Source: CAVZAB01 sp963773155 (GTDB taxonomy: Bacteria; Pseudomonadota; Alphaproteobacteria; Rhizobiales; Beijerinckiaceae). From it: DNA of 64,000 nucleotides. Below the pieces are notes generated by a model. It was not told the origin of the DNA. It ran no database searches and worked only from the letters and a program-made list of their open reading frames with translations. The stretch lies in the NCBI GenBank assembly GCA_963773155.1, contig CAVZAB010000010.1, positions 62,001 through 126,000 of the forward strand, read 5' to 3'. The first letter of the stretch is position 1. Every line of letters starts with the position of its first letter. This document shows, piece after piece, positions 44,853 to 53,973 of this stretch. The position numbers and the translations under genes were made by a program.

Positions 44853-46793
44853 GTGAGTCCGCATCACAAATACTTCGCTGGCGGCAGGGAGACGTCCAGC
44901 AGACAATCTTGGAAGACGGTTCAATGGGCTGCATTAAAAATGCGCCGACACAATGGGTACCAGATGTCAAATGTATTGGGGTCGAGTCCGCTGGAAGGAG
45001 GCCGCGTCCAATCGTCATCAATCCAGATTGCAACCGCTTTTTTTCGGGTGGCAGGCGGCTTTTGGAGGGGTCACACCGCACCCCGCGCCTGGCTGCTGAC
45101 AGTGGCTGCGCTAATTTTAGCGCTTGCCAATCTCTTCGTCCAATTGGGTATAAACACGTGGAACCGTTTCTTTTTTGACGCGCTCGAAAAAAGAAATGGC
45201 GCCGCGCTCTTATTGGGCGTGTGGTTAATTCTTGGATTGACGCTTGCTGGAGCAATTTGTGGAGTCCTTTTTGTTCACTGCCGCATGCGCTTACAATTGC
45301 GCTGGAGGGAGTGGTTGACGCTTCAACTGATCGGGCGTTGGCTCGGCGAGCGCCGTTTTTACCAACTCAGCATTGTCGAAGACGAAGAGACCAATCCGGA
45401 ATACCGCATCGCCGACGACACACGAATGGCCATCGATCCCCTGGTCGACTTTGTCATCGGCTTGACCAATGCTCTGCTCACGGCCACGACCTTTATCGGG
45501 GTTCTTTGGGTTGTTGGGGGACCGCTGAACCTTGGATTTCTTGGAAGGAAGGGTGAGCTCCCGGGCTATATGGTGTGGTCCGCCGTTGCGTATTCTCTGA
45601 TCGCCTCCTTGGTTATGGTGATGATTGGTAAACCCTTGATAGGGCGAGTCCATGCCAAAAACTCGAGCGAAGCTCAATTCCGATATGAGCTAACTAGAAT
45701 CCGCGAAAGCGCCGAAACAATTGCACTCATCGGCGGTGACGAGAACGAACGGGCGCGACTTACCGAAACAGTCGGTCAAGTTGTCGAGCGATGGATTGGC
45801 GTCATTGTTCAACAAGCGCGAATGACGTGGGTTAGCAATGCCAACGCGGTTCTGGCGCCTGTCGTCCCGCTACTGTTGTGTATTCCAAAATATTTAGGTG
45901 GAGAGCTCACTCTCGGCACGCTCATGCAGATTGCGGCTGCGTTTGTGCAGGTACAGGTGTCCTTCAATTGGCTTATGGAGAATGCTATCCGTATCGCCGA
46001 ATGGCTCGCGGCCGCGAGGCGCGTCCTAGAACTTACAACATTTCTCGATGAGCTTGATCTCACTTTTGGCCAAGGTTCGAAGGATACAATTTTTCTGGGC
46101 GAAAGCGTCGACGACACCCTTCACATCGATGACCTGTCGATTATGCAAAAAGACGGTAGGTTGATGATTGACGGAGCGCGCGTTATTATTAAGAGAGGAG
46201 AGAAGATCCTTGTCAAAGGTGGGTCAGGAACGGGCAAGAGCACTCTCATACGCGCAATGGCGGGCCTTTGGCCCTGGGGTTCAGGACGGATATTGCGGCC
46301 CAGGGGTGCGTCTATCGCCTTCCTACCTCAACGACCCTATGTACCACTGGGGACACTACGCGACGTCTTGCTTTATCCGGCACCCGCTCATGCTATCGCA
46401 GACGATCGCCTCCGAGAGATCCTAAATTCGTGTGGCTTGTCTCACCTTGGCGGCCGCCTTAACGATTCTGAAAATTGGGCGCGAACACTATCGGGAGGAG
46501 AACTGCAACGGATCGCTTTCGCGCGGCTTCTCGTACAACCCCCAGATATCATCATCATGGATGAGGCCACATCTGCCCTTGATGAGGTTAGCCAGGCAAA
46601 TATGATGGAATTTTTTAGAACTGACTTAGCGAATTCGATGGTGTTGAGCGTTGGCCACCGACCAGGTCTGGAAGCCTATCATGACCGTGAGATTATTCTT
46701 GCTCGCCAACCTGGCGAGACTCACGCGACAGCAGTCGCGCGACAATATCACCGGTTAAGTGGCTTTTGGAGCCGCATTTTTGGTGGTCACTGA
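44853..46793 (+). CDS. ABC transporter, fused membrane and ATPase domains (YddA/SbmA type)
   Basis: A 646-residue half-transporter. Membrane half: FFRVAGGFWRGHTAPRAWLL, INTWNRFFFDALEKRNGAAL, NPEYRIADDTRMAIDPLVDFVIGL, QVSFNWLMENAIRIAEWLAAARR. ATPase half: Walker A KGGSGTGKSTLIRA, signature TLSGGELQRIAFARL, Walker B IIIMDEATSALDE, then VLSVGHRP. It would form a homodimeric transporter in the inner membrane. The GTG at 44853 or the ATG at 44964 may be the start; neither has a strong ribosome site. It is a full-length relative of the ATPase-less permease at 10.1 kb and lies 56 bases before an AI-2E-type permease gene. Confidence 0.85.
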   Translation: MSPHHKYFAGGRETSSRQSWKTVQWAALKMRRHNGYQMSNVLGSSPLEGGRVQSSSIQIATAFFRVAGGFWRGHTAPRAWLLTVAALILALANLFVQLGINTWNRFFFDALEKRNGAALLLGVWLILGLTLAGAICGVLFVHCRMRLQLRWREWLTLQLIGRWLGERRFYQLSIVEDEETNPEYRIADDTRMAIDPLVDFVIGLTNALLTATTFIGVLWVVGGPLNLGFLGRKGELPGYMVWSAVAYSLIASLVMVMIGKPLIGRVHAKNSSEAQFRYELTRIRESAETIALIGGDENERARLTETVGQVVERWIGVIVQQARMTWVSNANAVLAPVVPLLLCIPKYLGGELTLGTLMQIAAAFVQVQVSFNWLMENAIRIAEWLAAARRVLELTTFLDELDLTFGQGSKDTIFLGESVDDTLHIDDLSIMQKDGRLMIDGARVIIKRGEKILVKGGSGTGKSTLIRAMAGLWPWGSGRILRPRGASIAFLPQRPYVPLGTLRDVLLYPAPAHAIADDRLREILNSCGLSHLGGRLNDSENWARTLSGGELQRIAFARLLVQPPDIIIMDEATSALDEVSQANMMEFFRTDLANSMVLSVGHRPGLEAYHDREIILARQPGETHATAVARQYHRLSGFWSRIFGGH

Positions 46794-46849
46794 TGGATTA
46801 ACTTGTTGCTGCGGATACAGCCTTAAAACAGCGAGGCAAGCCTAATTCA

Positions 46850-48808
46850 GTGTTGGATACACAAGTGGCTGAGATGATAAGAGTTGAACCGTCGAGAAGA
46901 AACATGCCGGATTCGGATCGGGCGTCGACAGGAGGAAACAGCCTTCTTGTGGGCGTCGGAATTTTTGCGGCCCTCTATGTGGCGCGAGACGTATTAATTC
47001 CAATAGCGTTGGCTATCCTCCTTAGCTTCATTCTTGCTCCACTAGCCCGTTTGTGCCGACGCCTAAAGATAGGTCGCGTGCTATCGGTTCTGATTCCTGT
47101 TTTTCTTGCCTTTTTGTTGGTCGTAGGAATTGGCAGCATCTTGGGAAATCAACTAGCGCAGCTTACACAGAACATTCCGCAATACACGGATACGATTCAG
47201 GAAAAACTTTCAACGCTCACCGCCTTCGTTGATCGGGCAACCTCCCCTATCACGAAGATCGGGCAGGAACTGGAGAAGACCACGGCCGTTGAGGTTCCAA
47301 AATCCACAAGTCAGCGGGGAAAACCGGACCCTAGCGGACCTCCCATTGCCGTCGAAATCCGGCAACCGCCTGATACCTTGCTTCAAATCGCGCAAAAAAT
47401 CTCATTTCCTCTTCTCGGACCACTCGCGATCGCGGCCGTAGTTATCATATTCACGATATTTATTTTGTTGCAGCGTGAAGACTTGCGAGATCGTCTTATC
47501 CGACTGTCGGGACCCCGCGATTTGCAGCGAACGACCGCGGCGATAAATGAGGCAGCTCGGAGCCTAAGCAGGCTTTTGCTGATGCAAACTTTGGTTAACG
47601 CCGCATTCGGACTCGTGGTTGGCCTCGGCCTTTGGGCACTTGGAGTCCCAAATGCCATATTGTGGGGCGCGTTTGGAATGTTACTTCGCTTCGTTCCGTA
47701 TGTGGGTGCTCTCATTGCGGCTGCCTTGCCGTTGACTTTAGCTGCAGCCGTCGATCCCGGGTGGTCGATGTTCGTAAAGACCCTTATTCTATACGGGATT
47801 GTCGAGACCGTAATGGGACAGTTCGTCGAGCCAACGCTCTATGGACGTACTACCGGATTGTCGCCCATTGCGATAGTAATATCTGCGACCTTCTGGACTT
47901 GGATGTGGGGGCCGATTGGTCTTTTTCTATCGACACCACTCACAATCTGCCTGGCTGTTCTTGGACGACATGTCGGTCACCTGGAGTTTTTAGATGTCCT
48001 TTTCGGCGACAAGCCAGCATTGACTCCAGTACAAAGCTTTTATCAGAGGGTGCTTGCCGGCGATCCCGCTGAAGTTGCGCAACAGGCAGAGAATTATCTT
48101 AAAGACCATTCGCTGGCGGATTACTACGATGACATTGCGATACCGGGACTTGAGCTTGCTGTTCTCGACGAGAGGTTCGGCTCTCTCCCACGTGAGAAAC
48201 TTAGTGAGATGCGCGACATCGTCTTGGAGATAATCGATGAACTCTCCGATCACGACGACGGGGATGATGGACGTCCGTCACCACCTGCGTCTGCGTTCCC
48301 CAGACCGATCGGCGAGAACATTGAAGGGTCGAAAGAAGCTAAACCCTCTACTGATTCTGAAGCACCGTTCGAACGACCAACGATCCTATGTGTTTCTGGG
48401 CGGAATCCCTTGGATGAAGCGGCGGCCGCGATGCTCGCGCAACTCCTCACAAAGAGGGGGATGAACGCACGGGTTGAACCACACCAGGCGGTGTCATCGA
48501 CGAATATCCTCAAACTCAACACAGAGGAGATCACCGTAATCTTTCTTTCCTATCTGGCGGCAGAGAAAAGCCCTGCTCATGTTCGCTTTCTCATCCGCCG
48601 ACTCAGGAGGATAATTCCGAAAGCTGTATTTATTGCGGGATTCTGGTCACTCGATGACTCTGAAGGTCATGGCAGGGAACTCAGTGCGGGAGCTGGCACC
48701 GAACTGTACGCCACCAATCTCAAGCAAGCTATTGCCGTTTGCGAAAACCCGACGTCAACGCTGCAACGTTTGGCCGACCACGCCACGTTCATCGGCAGCG
48801 ACAAGTAA
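46850..48808 (+). CDS. AI-2E/PerM-type permease with long C-terminal cytosolic domain
   Basis: A 652-residue protein. Residues about 25-380 are the PerM/AI-2E transporter domain: ARDVLIPIALAILLSFILAPLARL, LLQREDLRDRLIRLSG, LWALGVPNAILWGAFGMLLRFVPYVG, VEPTLYGRTTGLSPIAIVISATFWTWMWG. The family usually ends near residue 380; here about 270 more residues follow, with a helical part (LKDHSLADYYDDIAIPGLEL) and an alpha/beta domain beginning PTILCVSGRNPLDEAAAAMLAQLL that resembles a Rossmann or cobalamin-binding-like fold. The TTG start is uncertain; internal ATGs at residues 9 and 20 are possible. It may be coexpressed with the upstream ABC transporter. Confidence 0.8.
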   Translation: MLDTQVAEMIRVEPSRRNMPDSDRASTGGNSLLVGVGIFAALYVARDVLIPIALAILLSFILAPLARLCRRLKIGRVLSVLIPVFLAFLLVVGIGSILGNQLAQLTQNIPQYTDTIQEKLSTLTAFVDRATSPITKIGQELEKTTAVEVPKSTSQRGKPDPSGPPIAVEIRQPPDTLLQIAQKISFPLLGPLAIAAVVIIFTIFILLQREDLRDRLIRLSGPRDLQRTTAAINEAARSLSRLLLMQTLVNAAFGLVVGLGLWALGVPNAILWGAFGMLLRFVPYVGALIAAALPLTLAAAVDPGWSMFVKTLILYGIVETVMGQFVEPTLYGRTTGLSPIAIVISATFWTWMWGPIGLFLSTPLTICLAVLGRHVGHLEFLDVLFGDKPALTPVQSFYQRVLAGDPAEVAQQAENYLKDHSLADYYDDIAIPGLELAVLDERFGSLPREKLSEMRDIVLEIIDELSDHDDGDDGRPSPPASAFPRPIGENIEGSKEAKPSTDSEAPFERPTILCVSGRNPLDEAAAAMLAQLLTKRGMNARVEPHQAVSSTNILKLNTEEITVIFLSYLAAEKSPAHVRFLIRRLRRIIPKAVFIAGFWSLDDSEGHGRELSAGAGTELYATNLKQAIAVCENPTSTLQRLADHATFIGSDK

Positions 48809-48965
48809 CTCTCAGCAACCACTCACGCAGCGCTTTGATCGTCTCGTCGAGTTCCTTGAGATCAGCTTTGAGGTCTGCACGTTTATCCTCTGCCCAGTGA
48901 TCGAGTTTGCCTATTTCCTCATCAAGCCAAGCCGATTGCGGCTTTGCCATTTCATCGAGAAGGGC
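48789..48965 (-). pseudogene. Possible SNF2/DEAD-helicase C-terminal remnant
   Basis: A fragment reading MALLDEMAKPQSAWLDEEIG and HWAEDKRADLKADLKELDETIKALREW, a coiled-coil segment like the C-terminus of large SNF2-type helicases found in mobile or defence loci. It overlaps the end of the permease gene by 20 bases and stops abruptly. The helicase core is absent. Confidence 0.4.
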
Positions 48966-49149
48966 CATTAAGCCAGCTGAAGCTGCCGAAAAGCGGGCGC
49001 AAGAAGCCGAACGAAAGCTTGTCTGGAGGGGCGATAAATCTCGACAAAGCGGCAACCCATTCTTCAAGTCCTTGGCAGTTGTCGATGAGCCTTGATTGTT
49101 CATGCTGATTTAGTTTTGACCATTCAGCAGACCGCCGAGCTGTCTTGAC
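48952..49149 (-). pseudogene. C-terminal part of a small ORF split by IS66
   Basis: Reads VKTARRSAEWSKLNQHEQSR, LIDNCQGLEEWVAALSRF and IAPPDKLSFGFLRPLFGSFSWLNGPSR. If IS66 and one copy of the 8-bp target duplication are removed, this joins in frame to MNGDLPDKIPLLLQRTSAAN and LKLCIDSL at 51598-51681, giving a 93-residue protein. No family recognised. Confidence 0.5.
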
Positions 49150-49225
49150 TAAGCGCTCCTTAAACCACATTCTTCCCTGACCGTGCGGCTTCGTCCATGT
49201 TTCTTCTCGGAACCTGGAGGCAGCG

Positions 49226-49605
49226 ATGGCGGACGAAAGAATGACGGCGCATGAGCAGCGGTGCTTCGAGCATTTGAAACAGGCACGGAGCCTTGGCATG
49301 TCGTTGGCTGAGTATTCGCGTGCCCAAGGGCTGAAGGTGCGGGTACTTTATGACGTTGAGAACCGATTGAGGAAGAAGGGCGTGATTTCGGTGGGTTGCC
49401 GTCGCAGCGGCCCGCCAAGAAGACCGCTGAGATTAAACCGGAGCTCAGGGGCAGTGAGTTTGTTGCGGTGCGCATCGAGCCGCCGAACGTACCGAGCTCG
49501 CCTTTACCTGTGCTTCGGGTTCAGCACGCGCGCGGCCATATCCTGGAGTTTGGCACTTGGCCGCCGGCCGACGTGATGGCTGCTGCCTTGTCGGGACGGA
49601 TCTGA
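49226..49605 (+). pseudogene. tnpA: IS66 accessory gene tnpA, one-base frameshift
   Basis: Starts MADERMTAHEQRCFEHLKQA and reaches KKGVISVG; then the family sequence continues in another frame as LPSQRPAKKTAEIKPELRGSEF to the stop at 49605. One T is missing near 49395 (GGTTG for GGTTTG). IS66 TnpA has an HTH-like N-terminus and is needed for normal transposition together with TnpB and TnpC, so this copy may not move on its own. The stop overlaps the tnpB start (TGATG). Confidence 0.85.
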
Positions 49606-49964
49606 TGTTGCGGCCTGAGCGCAGCACGGCGAGCGTGTATTTGCATCGGGCGCCGATCGACATGCGGCGTCAAATTGATGGTCTTTCGGCGTTGGTCGTG
49701 GGCGCCATGCAACACAATCCCTTGTCGGGCAACCTGTTCGTGTTCATCAACAAGCAGCGTAACAAATTGAGAATCCTGATGTGGGAACGAAACGGCTTTG
49801 TCGTCTGGTACAAGCGCTTGGAACAAGAAAAATTTTTCTGGCCGGTACGCCTGAACGAAGCGGTCGTGACCTTGACGAGCGAGCAATTGAATTGGTTGTT
49901 GGACGGCTATGACGTTTGGCGGATGAAGCCGCATAAAACTCTGCATTATGAACAGATAAGCTGA
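49605..49964 (+). CDS. tnpB: IS66 accessory protein TnpB
   Basis: A 119-residue IS66 Orf2 protein: VYLHRAPIDMRRQIDGLSALV, NLFVFINKQRNKLRILMWERNGFVVWYKRLEQEKFFWP and LTSEQLNWLLDGYDVWRMKPHKTL are all family hallmarks. The ATG overlaps the tnpA stop. Complete. Confidence 0.95.
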   Translation: MLRPERSTASVYLHRAPIDMRRQIDGLSALVVGAMQHNPLSGNLFVFINKQRNKLRILMWERNGFVVWYKRLEQEKFFWPVRLNEAVVTLTSEQLNWLLDGYDVWRMKPHKTLHYEQIS

Positions 49965-49997
49965 TTCTCTTTGGGTGCGTCCATGGTATAAATATCC

Positions 49998-51527
49998 ATG
50001 GTCGCGCCGACGAATCAGTGGGAAAACATTGAGGCAGATAAAGCTCGGCTGAGCGCGCGTATTACCCTGCTTGAACAAGAGAACCGTTGGCTGAAGCAGC
50101 AGCTTTTTGGTCGTTCCTCGGAAAAGCGATCCGCACCAGTTCCGGCCAATCAGATCTGGCTGTTCAACGAAGCCGAAGCGGTGGCGGCGCCAGCCGAAGA
50201 AGTGGCCGAGATTGTCGTCCCCGCGCATACCCGAAAGGCTAAGGGTCGCAAGCCGATTGCCGATGATCTGCCGCGGGTCGATGTGATTTACGATCTGCCT
50301 GAAGCCGAGAAAATCTGCCCCAAAGACGGTACGGCGCTGGAGCGCATTGGCCAGGAAGAGTCCAAGCAGATCGACTACATACCGGCCCGTGTTCAGGTGT
50401 TGAACCATATTCGGCTGAAATATGCTTGCCCCTGCTGCAAGAGCCATATCAAGTTGGCCGAAAAACCGGCGCAAATCCTACCCAAGAGCCATGCGGCGCC
50501 ATCGCTGTTGGCTCATATCGCATGCGCCAAATATGTCGATGGCCTACCGCTCAATCGCCAGGAGAAGCACTTTCACCGCATTGGCCTGAACCTGCCGCGC
50601 GCGACCACGGCCAATTGGATGATCAAACTCGGCGAGGTGGTGATCCCGGTCATCAATCTTCTGAACGATCACCTCCTCGATGGGCCGCTCATTCATTGCG
50701 ATGAGACCACGCTGCAGGTTTTGCGAAGCGATAAGGCGCCATCGAGCGATCACTTTATGTGGGTGCGTGCCGGCGGCCAGGCGGAACGCAAGGTTCTGCT
50801 CTTCGATTACGCCCCCTCGCGTAGCGCGGCGACCGCCAAGCAGCTGCTGTTGGGTTTTAGAGGCATTCTGCTGAGCGACGGCTATGATGCCTATGACAAT
50901 GTCGCTGCCGCGCAAAATCTGGTCCATGCCGGATGTCTTGCCCATGCCCGGCGCTACTTCAAAGACGTGATCAAGATCCAGCCGGAGGCGACGGGCAGCG
51001 CCAATATCGCGCTCGATTATATCGGCAAGCTTTATGATATCGAGCGCGAGCTACGCCAACGCAAGGTTCTTCCGGCAGCCGATGAATGGCTTGCTGCGCG
51101 ACAGCAAAAATCCGCACCGATCATGGCCCAGTTTAAGGCTTGGCTGGATGATCTTGCTCCGAAACTGCCGCCGAGTACCAGGCTTGCAAAGGCAGTGCAT
51201 TATGCCCTTGGCCAATGGAGCAAACTGAGCGTTTTCCTCACCGATCCACTCGTCCCACTGGACAACAATCGTTGCGAAAATGCGATCAGACCTTTTGTCG
51301 TAGGAAGAAAGTCTTGGCTCTTCTGCGATACACAAGCAGGCGCTACCGCGAGCGCGCGCCTTTACTCCTTAGTCGAAACAGCGAAGGCAAATTGCGTCGA
51401 GCCCCACGCATATCTCACCCATCTCTTTACTCACTTGCCAGCGGCTTCCACGGTCGATGACTTCGAAGGCTTATTGCCCTGGAACGTCAAAATCGACTCG
51501 TCCGCCAAATCTCGCGCCAGCCCATAA
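49998..51527 (+). CDS. tnpC: IS66 transposase TnpC
   Basis: A 509-residue DDE transposase. N-terminal leucine-zipper-like helix (RITLLEQENRWLKQQLFGRSSEK), zinc-finger region (KICPKDGTALERIG; YACPCCKSHI), catalytic Asp in LIHCDETTLQVL, second Asp in LLSDGYDAYDN and Glu in DNNRCENAIRPFVVGRKSWLF. Complete and of normal length. Confidence 0.95.
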   Translation: MVAPTNQWENIEADKARLSARITLLEQENRWLKQQLFGRSSEKRSAPVPANQIWLFNEAEAVAAPAEEVAEIVVPAHTRKAKGRKPIADDLPRVDVIYDLPEAEKICPKDGTALERIGQEESKQIDYIPARVQVLNHIRLKYACPCCKSHIKLAEKPAQILPKSHAAPSLLAHIACAKYVDGLPLNRQEKHFHRIGLNLPRATTANWMIKLGEVVIPVINLLNDHLLDGPLIHCDETTLQVLRSDKAPSSDHFMWVRAGGQAERKVLLFDYAPSRSAATAKQLLLGFRGILLSDGYDAYDNVAAAQNLVHAGCLAHARRYFKDVIKIQPEATGSANIALDYIGKLYDIERELRQRKVLPAADEWLAARQQKSAPIMAQFKAWLDDLAPKLPPSTRLAKAVHYALGQWSKLSVFLTDPLVPLDNNRCENAIRPFVVGRKSWLFCDTQAGATASARLYSLVETAKANCVEPHAYLTHLFTHLPAASTVDDFEGLLPWNVKIDSSAKSRASP

Positions 51528-51597
51528 ACCCTTCAGAGAGTTCATCAAATCCTGGCAACGCAGGTCGACGTGGTTATATTGGCGCTTACGTCTTGAC

Positions 51598-51681
51598 TAA
51601 GGAATCGATGCACAATTTCAAGTTGGCCGCGGAAGTGCGTTGCAATAAGAGCGGGATTTTATCAGGAAGGTCACCATTCAT
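51598..51681 (-). pseudogene. N-terminal part of the small ORF split by IS66
   Basis: Encodes MNGDLPDKIPLLLQRTSAAN and LKLCIDSL before the IS66 duplication; joins in frame with 48952-49149. The ATG has only a G-run upstream, so the start is tentative. Confidence 0.4.
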
Positions 51682-52015
51682 TTGCGCGCACCCCCAAGCA
51701 CCGAAGAGCGCGCGGAAACCAAGAGCGGTGCGGCTCGGCTTGTCGGATGCCTCCTATCCCCGCGTGGATGCTTATATAGTGGCCCGCAGCGGAATGACAT
51801 TGTCCACTGCTCTACTGACAACGTGTTTCGCCCAAGCGTCAAAGGCCTGCGCCCGCTGAATCTGCGGTCCTTCCCCGCGGCTAAGACACCGAGGCAACGA
51901 CGGGTTGACTATTTTGGTGAGCTGGGTTTGCGAAAAATTGGCGAAAAACCAAATGGCGCTTTTCAGACAGGCGTAATTATTTAGCAATAAATCAAATAAT
52001 ATCAGTAACTTAAGC
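51682..52015. other. Intergenic stretch without recognised gene
   Basis: About 330 bases between the IS66-split frame and the tRNA fragment; overlapping frames only. Confidence 0.35.
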
Positions 52016-52060
52016 TGGCGCGCCCAAGGGGGATCGAACCCCTGTTTTCGCCGTGAGAGG
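52016..52060 (-). tRNA. 3' half of tRNA-Glu (CTC loop), likely attachment-site copy
   Basis: Reading the minus strand: CTCTCAC (anticodon loop with CTC), GGCGA, AAAC, AGGGG-TTCGATC-CCCCT T-arm, TGGGCGC acceptor strand, G, CCA. This is the 3' half of a tRNA-Glu; the D-arm and 5' acceptor strand are absent. Such partial tRNAs mark the ends of integrated elements, and an integrase remnant begins about 135 bases away. Confidence 0.6.
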
Positions 52061-52194
52061 GTAATAAAAACTTGGACCTTGACGGACAATGACAGACAGC
52101 GCTAATTATTGATTCCATTAGGAACATGTCGGTCAGCGACCTTGACCGTTCAGGACTGTTCACCTACCTATATTAGGCAAAAGTTGGGTACGTC

Positions 52195-52916
52195 AAAATT
52201 GCTCGGACGGTCCAGGACGCCAATCTAGGAACGCGTGCGGCGCGATTGCGCCTGCCGGCGTGCCCAAAACCTCACTGGCGCGGGCTAGAGTTCTGGTCTT
52301 CACCTCGGCTATCGACGTACAACGTCCGGCGGTGGGTCGTGGATAGCGCGACGTTTCAAAGGCAAGGGCCGTTACCGCGAGGTCGAAATTGGCACCGCTG
52401 ACGACCTACAGGACGCCGACGGCGTTGCCATCCATTCCTACAGCCAGGCTCAGCAAGCCACCCGGGCCTGGTGGCGAAATGAGGAGCGGAAGGCCAAATG
52501 GCTTGGCGCCAGATGATGGCCCTTTCACTGTTCAGAAGGTAATCGAAGGATATTTCGCAGATCGCGCGCATCGTGGCTCAAAGGGTGTCGCCAAAGACCG
52601 ACATGTTGCCAAGCTACGAATAATTCCCATTCTCGGTGCGCTAGACGTTGCAAAGCTGACGACTAAGCAAATCCGTGACTGGCATAACGGCCTGGCAACA
52701 GCCCCAAAACTCGCCCGTCGCGGCCTCTATGCCGCCGACAGGAAAATCCGCAAACTCGATACCACGGACCAAAACGCGGTTCGAGCCCGCCGGGCAACGG
52801 CAAATAGAACGCTTACCGTATTGAAAGCGGCGCTCAACCATGCCTTCCGCGAGGGCCATATCGCCGCCGACGAGGCATGGCGCAAGGTTAAGCCCTTCCG
52901 CGAGGTCGATGACTAG
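52195..52916 (+). pseudogene. Tyrosine integrase N-terminal remnant, cut by IS21
   Basis: Frames in order give TVQDANLGTRAARLRLPACP and KPHWRGLE, then LHLGYRRTTSGGGSWIARRF and KGKGRYREVEIGTADDLQDADG, then after another shift DDGPFTVQKVIEGYFADRAHRGSKGVAKDRH, LTTKQIRDWHNGLA and ATANRTLTVLKAALNHAFREGHIAADEAWRKVKPFREVD. These are the arm-binding and core-binding domains of a large phage-type integrase. A stop follows, and the catalytic domain is absent, replaced by the end of the IS21 element. Confidence 0.75.
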
Positions 52917-53314
52917 GCGGTGGTCTGTACTGTCCGGGCCGACGAAAAGGACACCGCAGGCCGATTTAATTGGCCACCTGAGGCCGATCAATTGGCCACC
53001 GTCGGATCCGCGGGCTGGTCACCGAAGGATGGTTCACTCGCTGCCGTCTGGGATAAACAGTAACGTGCTGGGTGTTGGCCAATCAACGGGTAAGTTTTGT
53101 TGGCTGACGCAAATGTTCCGCTGGGTGTGAAGCGGCGTATGACAGTAATGCACGCGCACCGACAGGCGGGTTGTCCAGGGAGTACATAGGGCCCGCCCCC
53201 GGAGCGGAGCGTTTTTCGCGCGCAGCGAAGTGGAGGGGGCGGGCTCCTGTGGACCCCCCTGGGCAACCTGTAGGTGGGGGTCCGGGGGAGGGATTTTCGG
53301 CTCTGCGCCCGGCG

Positions 53315-53464
53315 TCAACCGGCGGCGATTTCGGCGGTCCCGTTGTCCGGCCTGGCGGTCGGCTTGATCCCCGGGCGCATGGTTTTGCCCTTGAGGTCGA
53401 GCCGGTAGGCATTGTGGATCAGGCGGTCCAGGATTGCGTCGCCGTAGGTGGGGTCGCCAAGCAC
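53315..53464 (-). pseudogene. istB: C-terminal piece of istB
   Basis: Reads LGDPTYGDAILDRLIHNAYR and LDLKGKTMRPGIKPTARPDN, the normal end of IstB, then a stop at 53315. It begins at the left end of the nested recombinase element. The N-terminal piece at 56067-56714 ends MIGDAAMS, so the two pieces overlap by a few family positions rather than fitting exactly. Confidence 0.85.
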
Positions 53465-53493
53465 TTTCGGATGCCTCTATTTTCGAAGGGGTA

Positions 53494-53973
53494 GTGTCTC
53501 AAGTCACTGTTGTTGATCCCGAACATTCGCTGTTCGGACGATCCCTTCGACTAGTTTCCGAACGGTCTGCAAGGGGATCAGACTACTTGATTGTTGCGCT
53601 ACCGGATGGGCGCCACCGCGTTTTGCGGAAGACGGCGACCAACTTCAAGTCAGCCCCCGGCGATAAAATTTTTGACGGATCGACTTTTCCGCGCATCTCT
53701 GTTCGGACACTTGTCCCATTGGCGTACCATTTGAGGTCGAAGTTCGCCTCTGTCCCGACGGAGGTGATTCGCGATGCTCGACATTCCATTTCAGACTTAT
53801 CGGCGTGCAGCGAGCCCAGAGGCCCGGTTTCTCCGGGCGCCGGGAAGTATTCCGAGACTCTGGCCAGAGCTACCGCCGCCGGTGCAACTGCAGATAGCCA
53901 AGCAGATCGCCGTGCTAGCGCGTCGTATGATGGTTCACCGGAGCACCCCGCCAGAGGAGGGATGCCGTGCTGA
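53494..53973 (+). CDS. DUF5372-like protein of recombinase element
   Basis: From a GTG with GAAGGGG upstream: VSQVTVVDPEHSLFGRSLRLVSERSARGSDYLIVALPDGRHRVLRKTATNF resembles DUF5372 proteins (HPLFG..l.l......g...v.y....G..r.lP..WTd), small partners found before serine recombinases. The open frame runs to 53973, 159 residues, but the last 65 residues overlap the next ORF in another frame and look unlike protein; the functional domain is probably the first 95 residues. Confidence 0.6.
   Translation: MSQVTVVDPEHSLFGRSLRLVSERSARGSDYLIVALPDGRHRVLRKTATNFKSAPGDKIFDGSTFPRISVRTLVPLAYHLRSKFASVPTEVIRDARHSISDLSACSEPRGPVSPGAGKYSETLARATAAGATADSQADRRASASYDGSPEHPARGGMPC

Larger units (their letters stand above)
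49150..51589 (+). mobile_element. IS66-family insertion sequence with 8-bp target duplication
   Basis: A 2.44-kb IS66 element: ends GTAAGCGCC...ACCAC at the right (inverted) and TAAGCGCTCC...ACCAC at the left, the left having lost its first G. The flanks are GTCTTGAC at 49142-49149 and again at 51590-51597, the 8-bp duplication expected for IS66. It carries tnpA (frameshifted), tnpB and tnpC in order. Confidence 0.9.

Noticed and set aside
48789..49299. Intact defence gene beside IS66
   Set aside because: Only short helicase-like and unassigned fragments are present; no core motifs of any known defence system.
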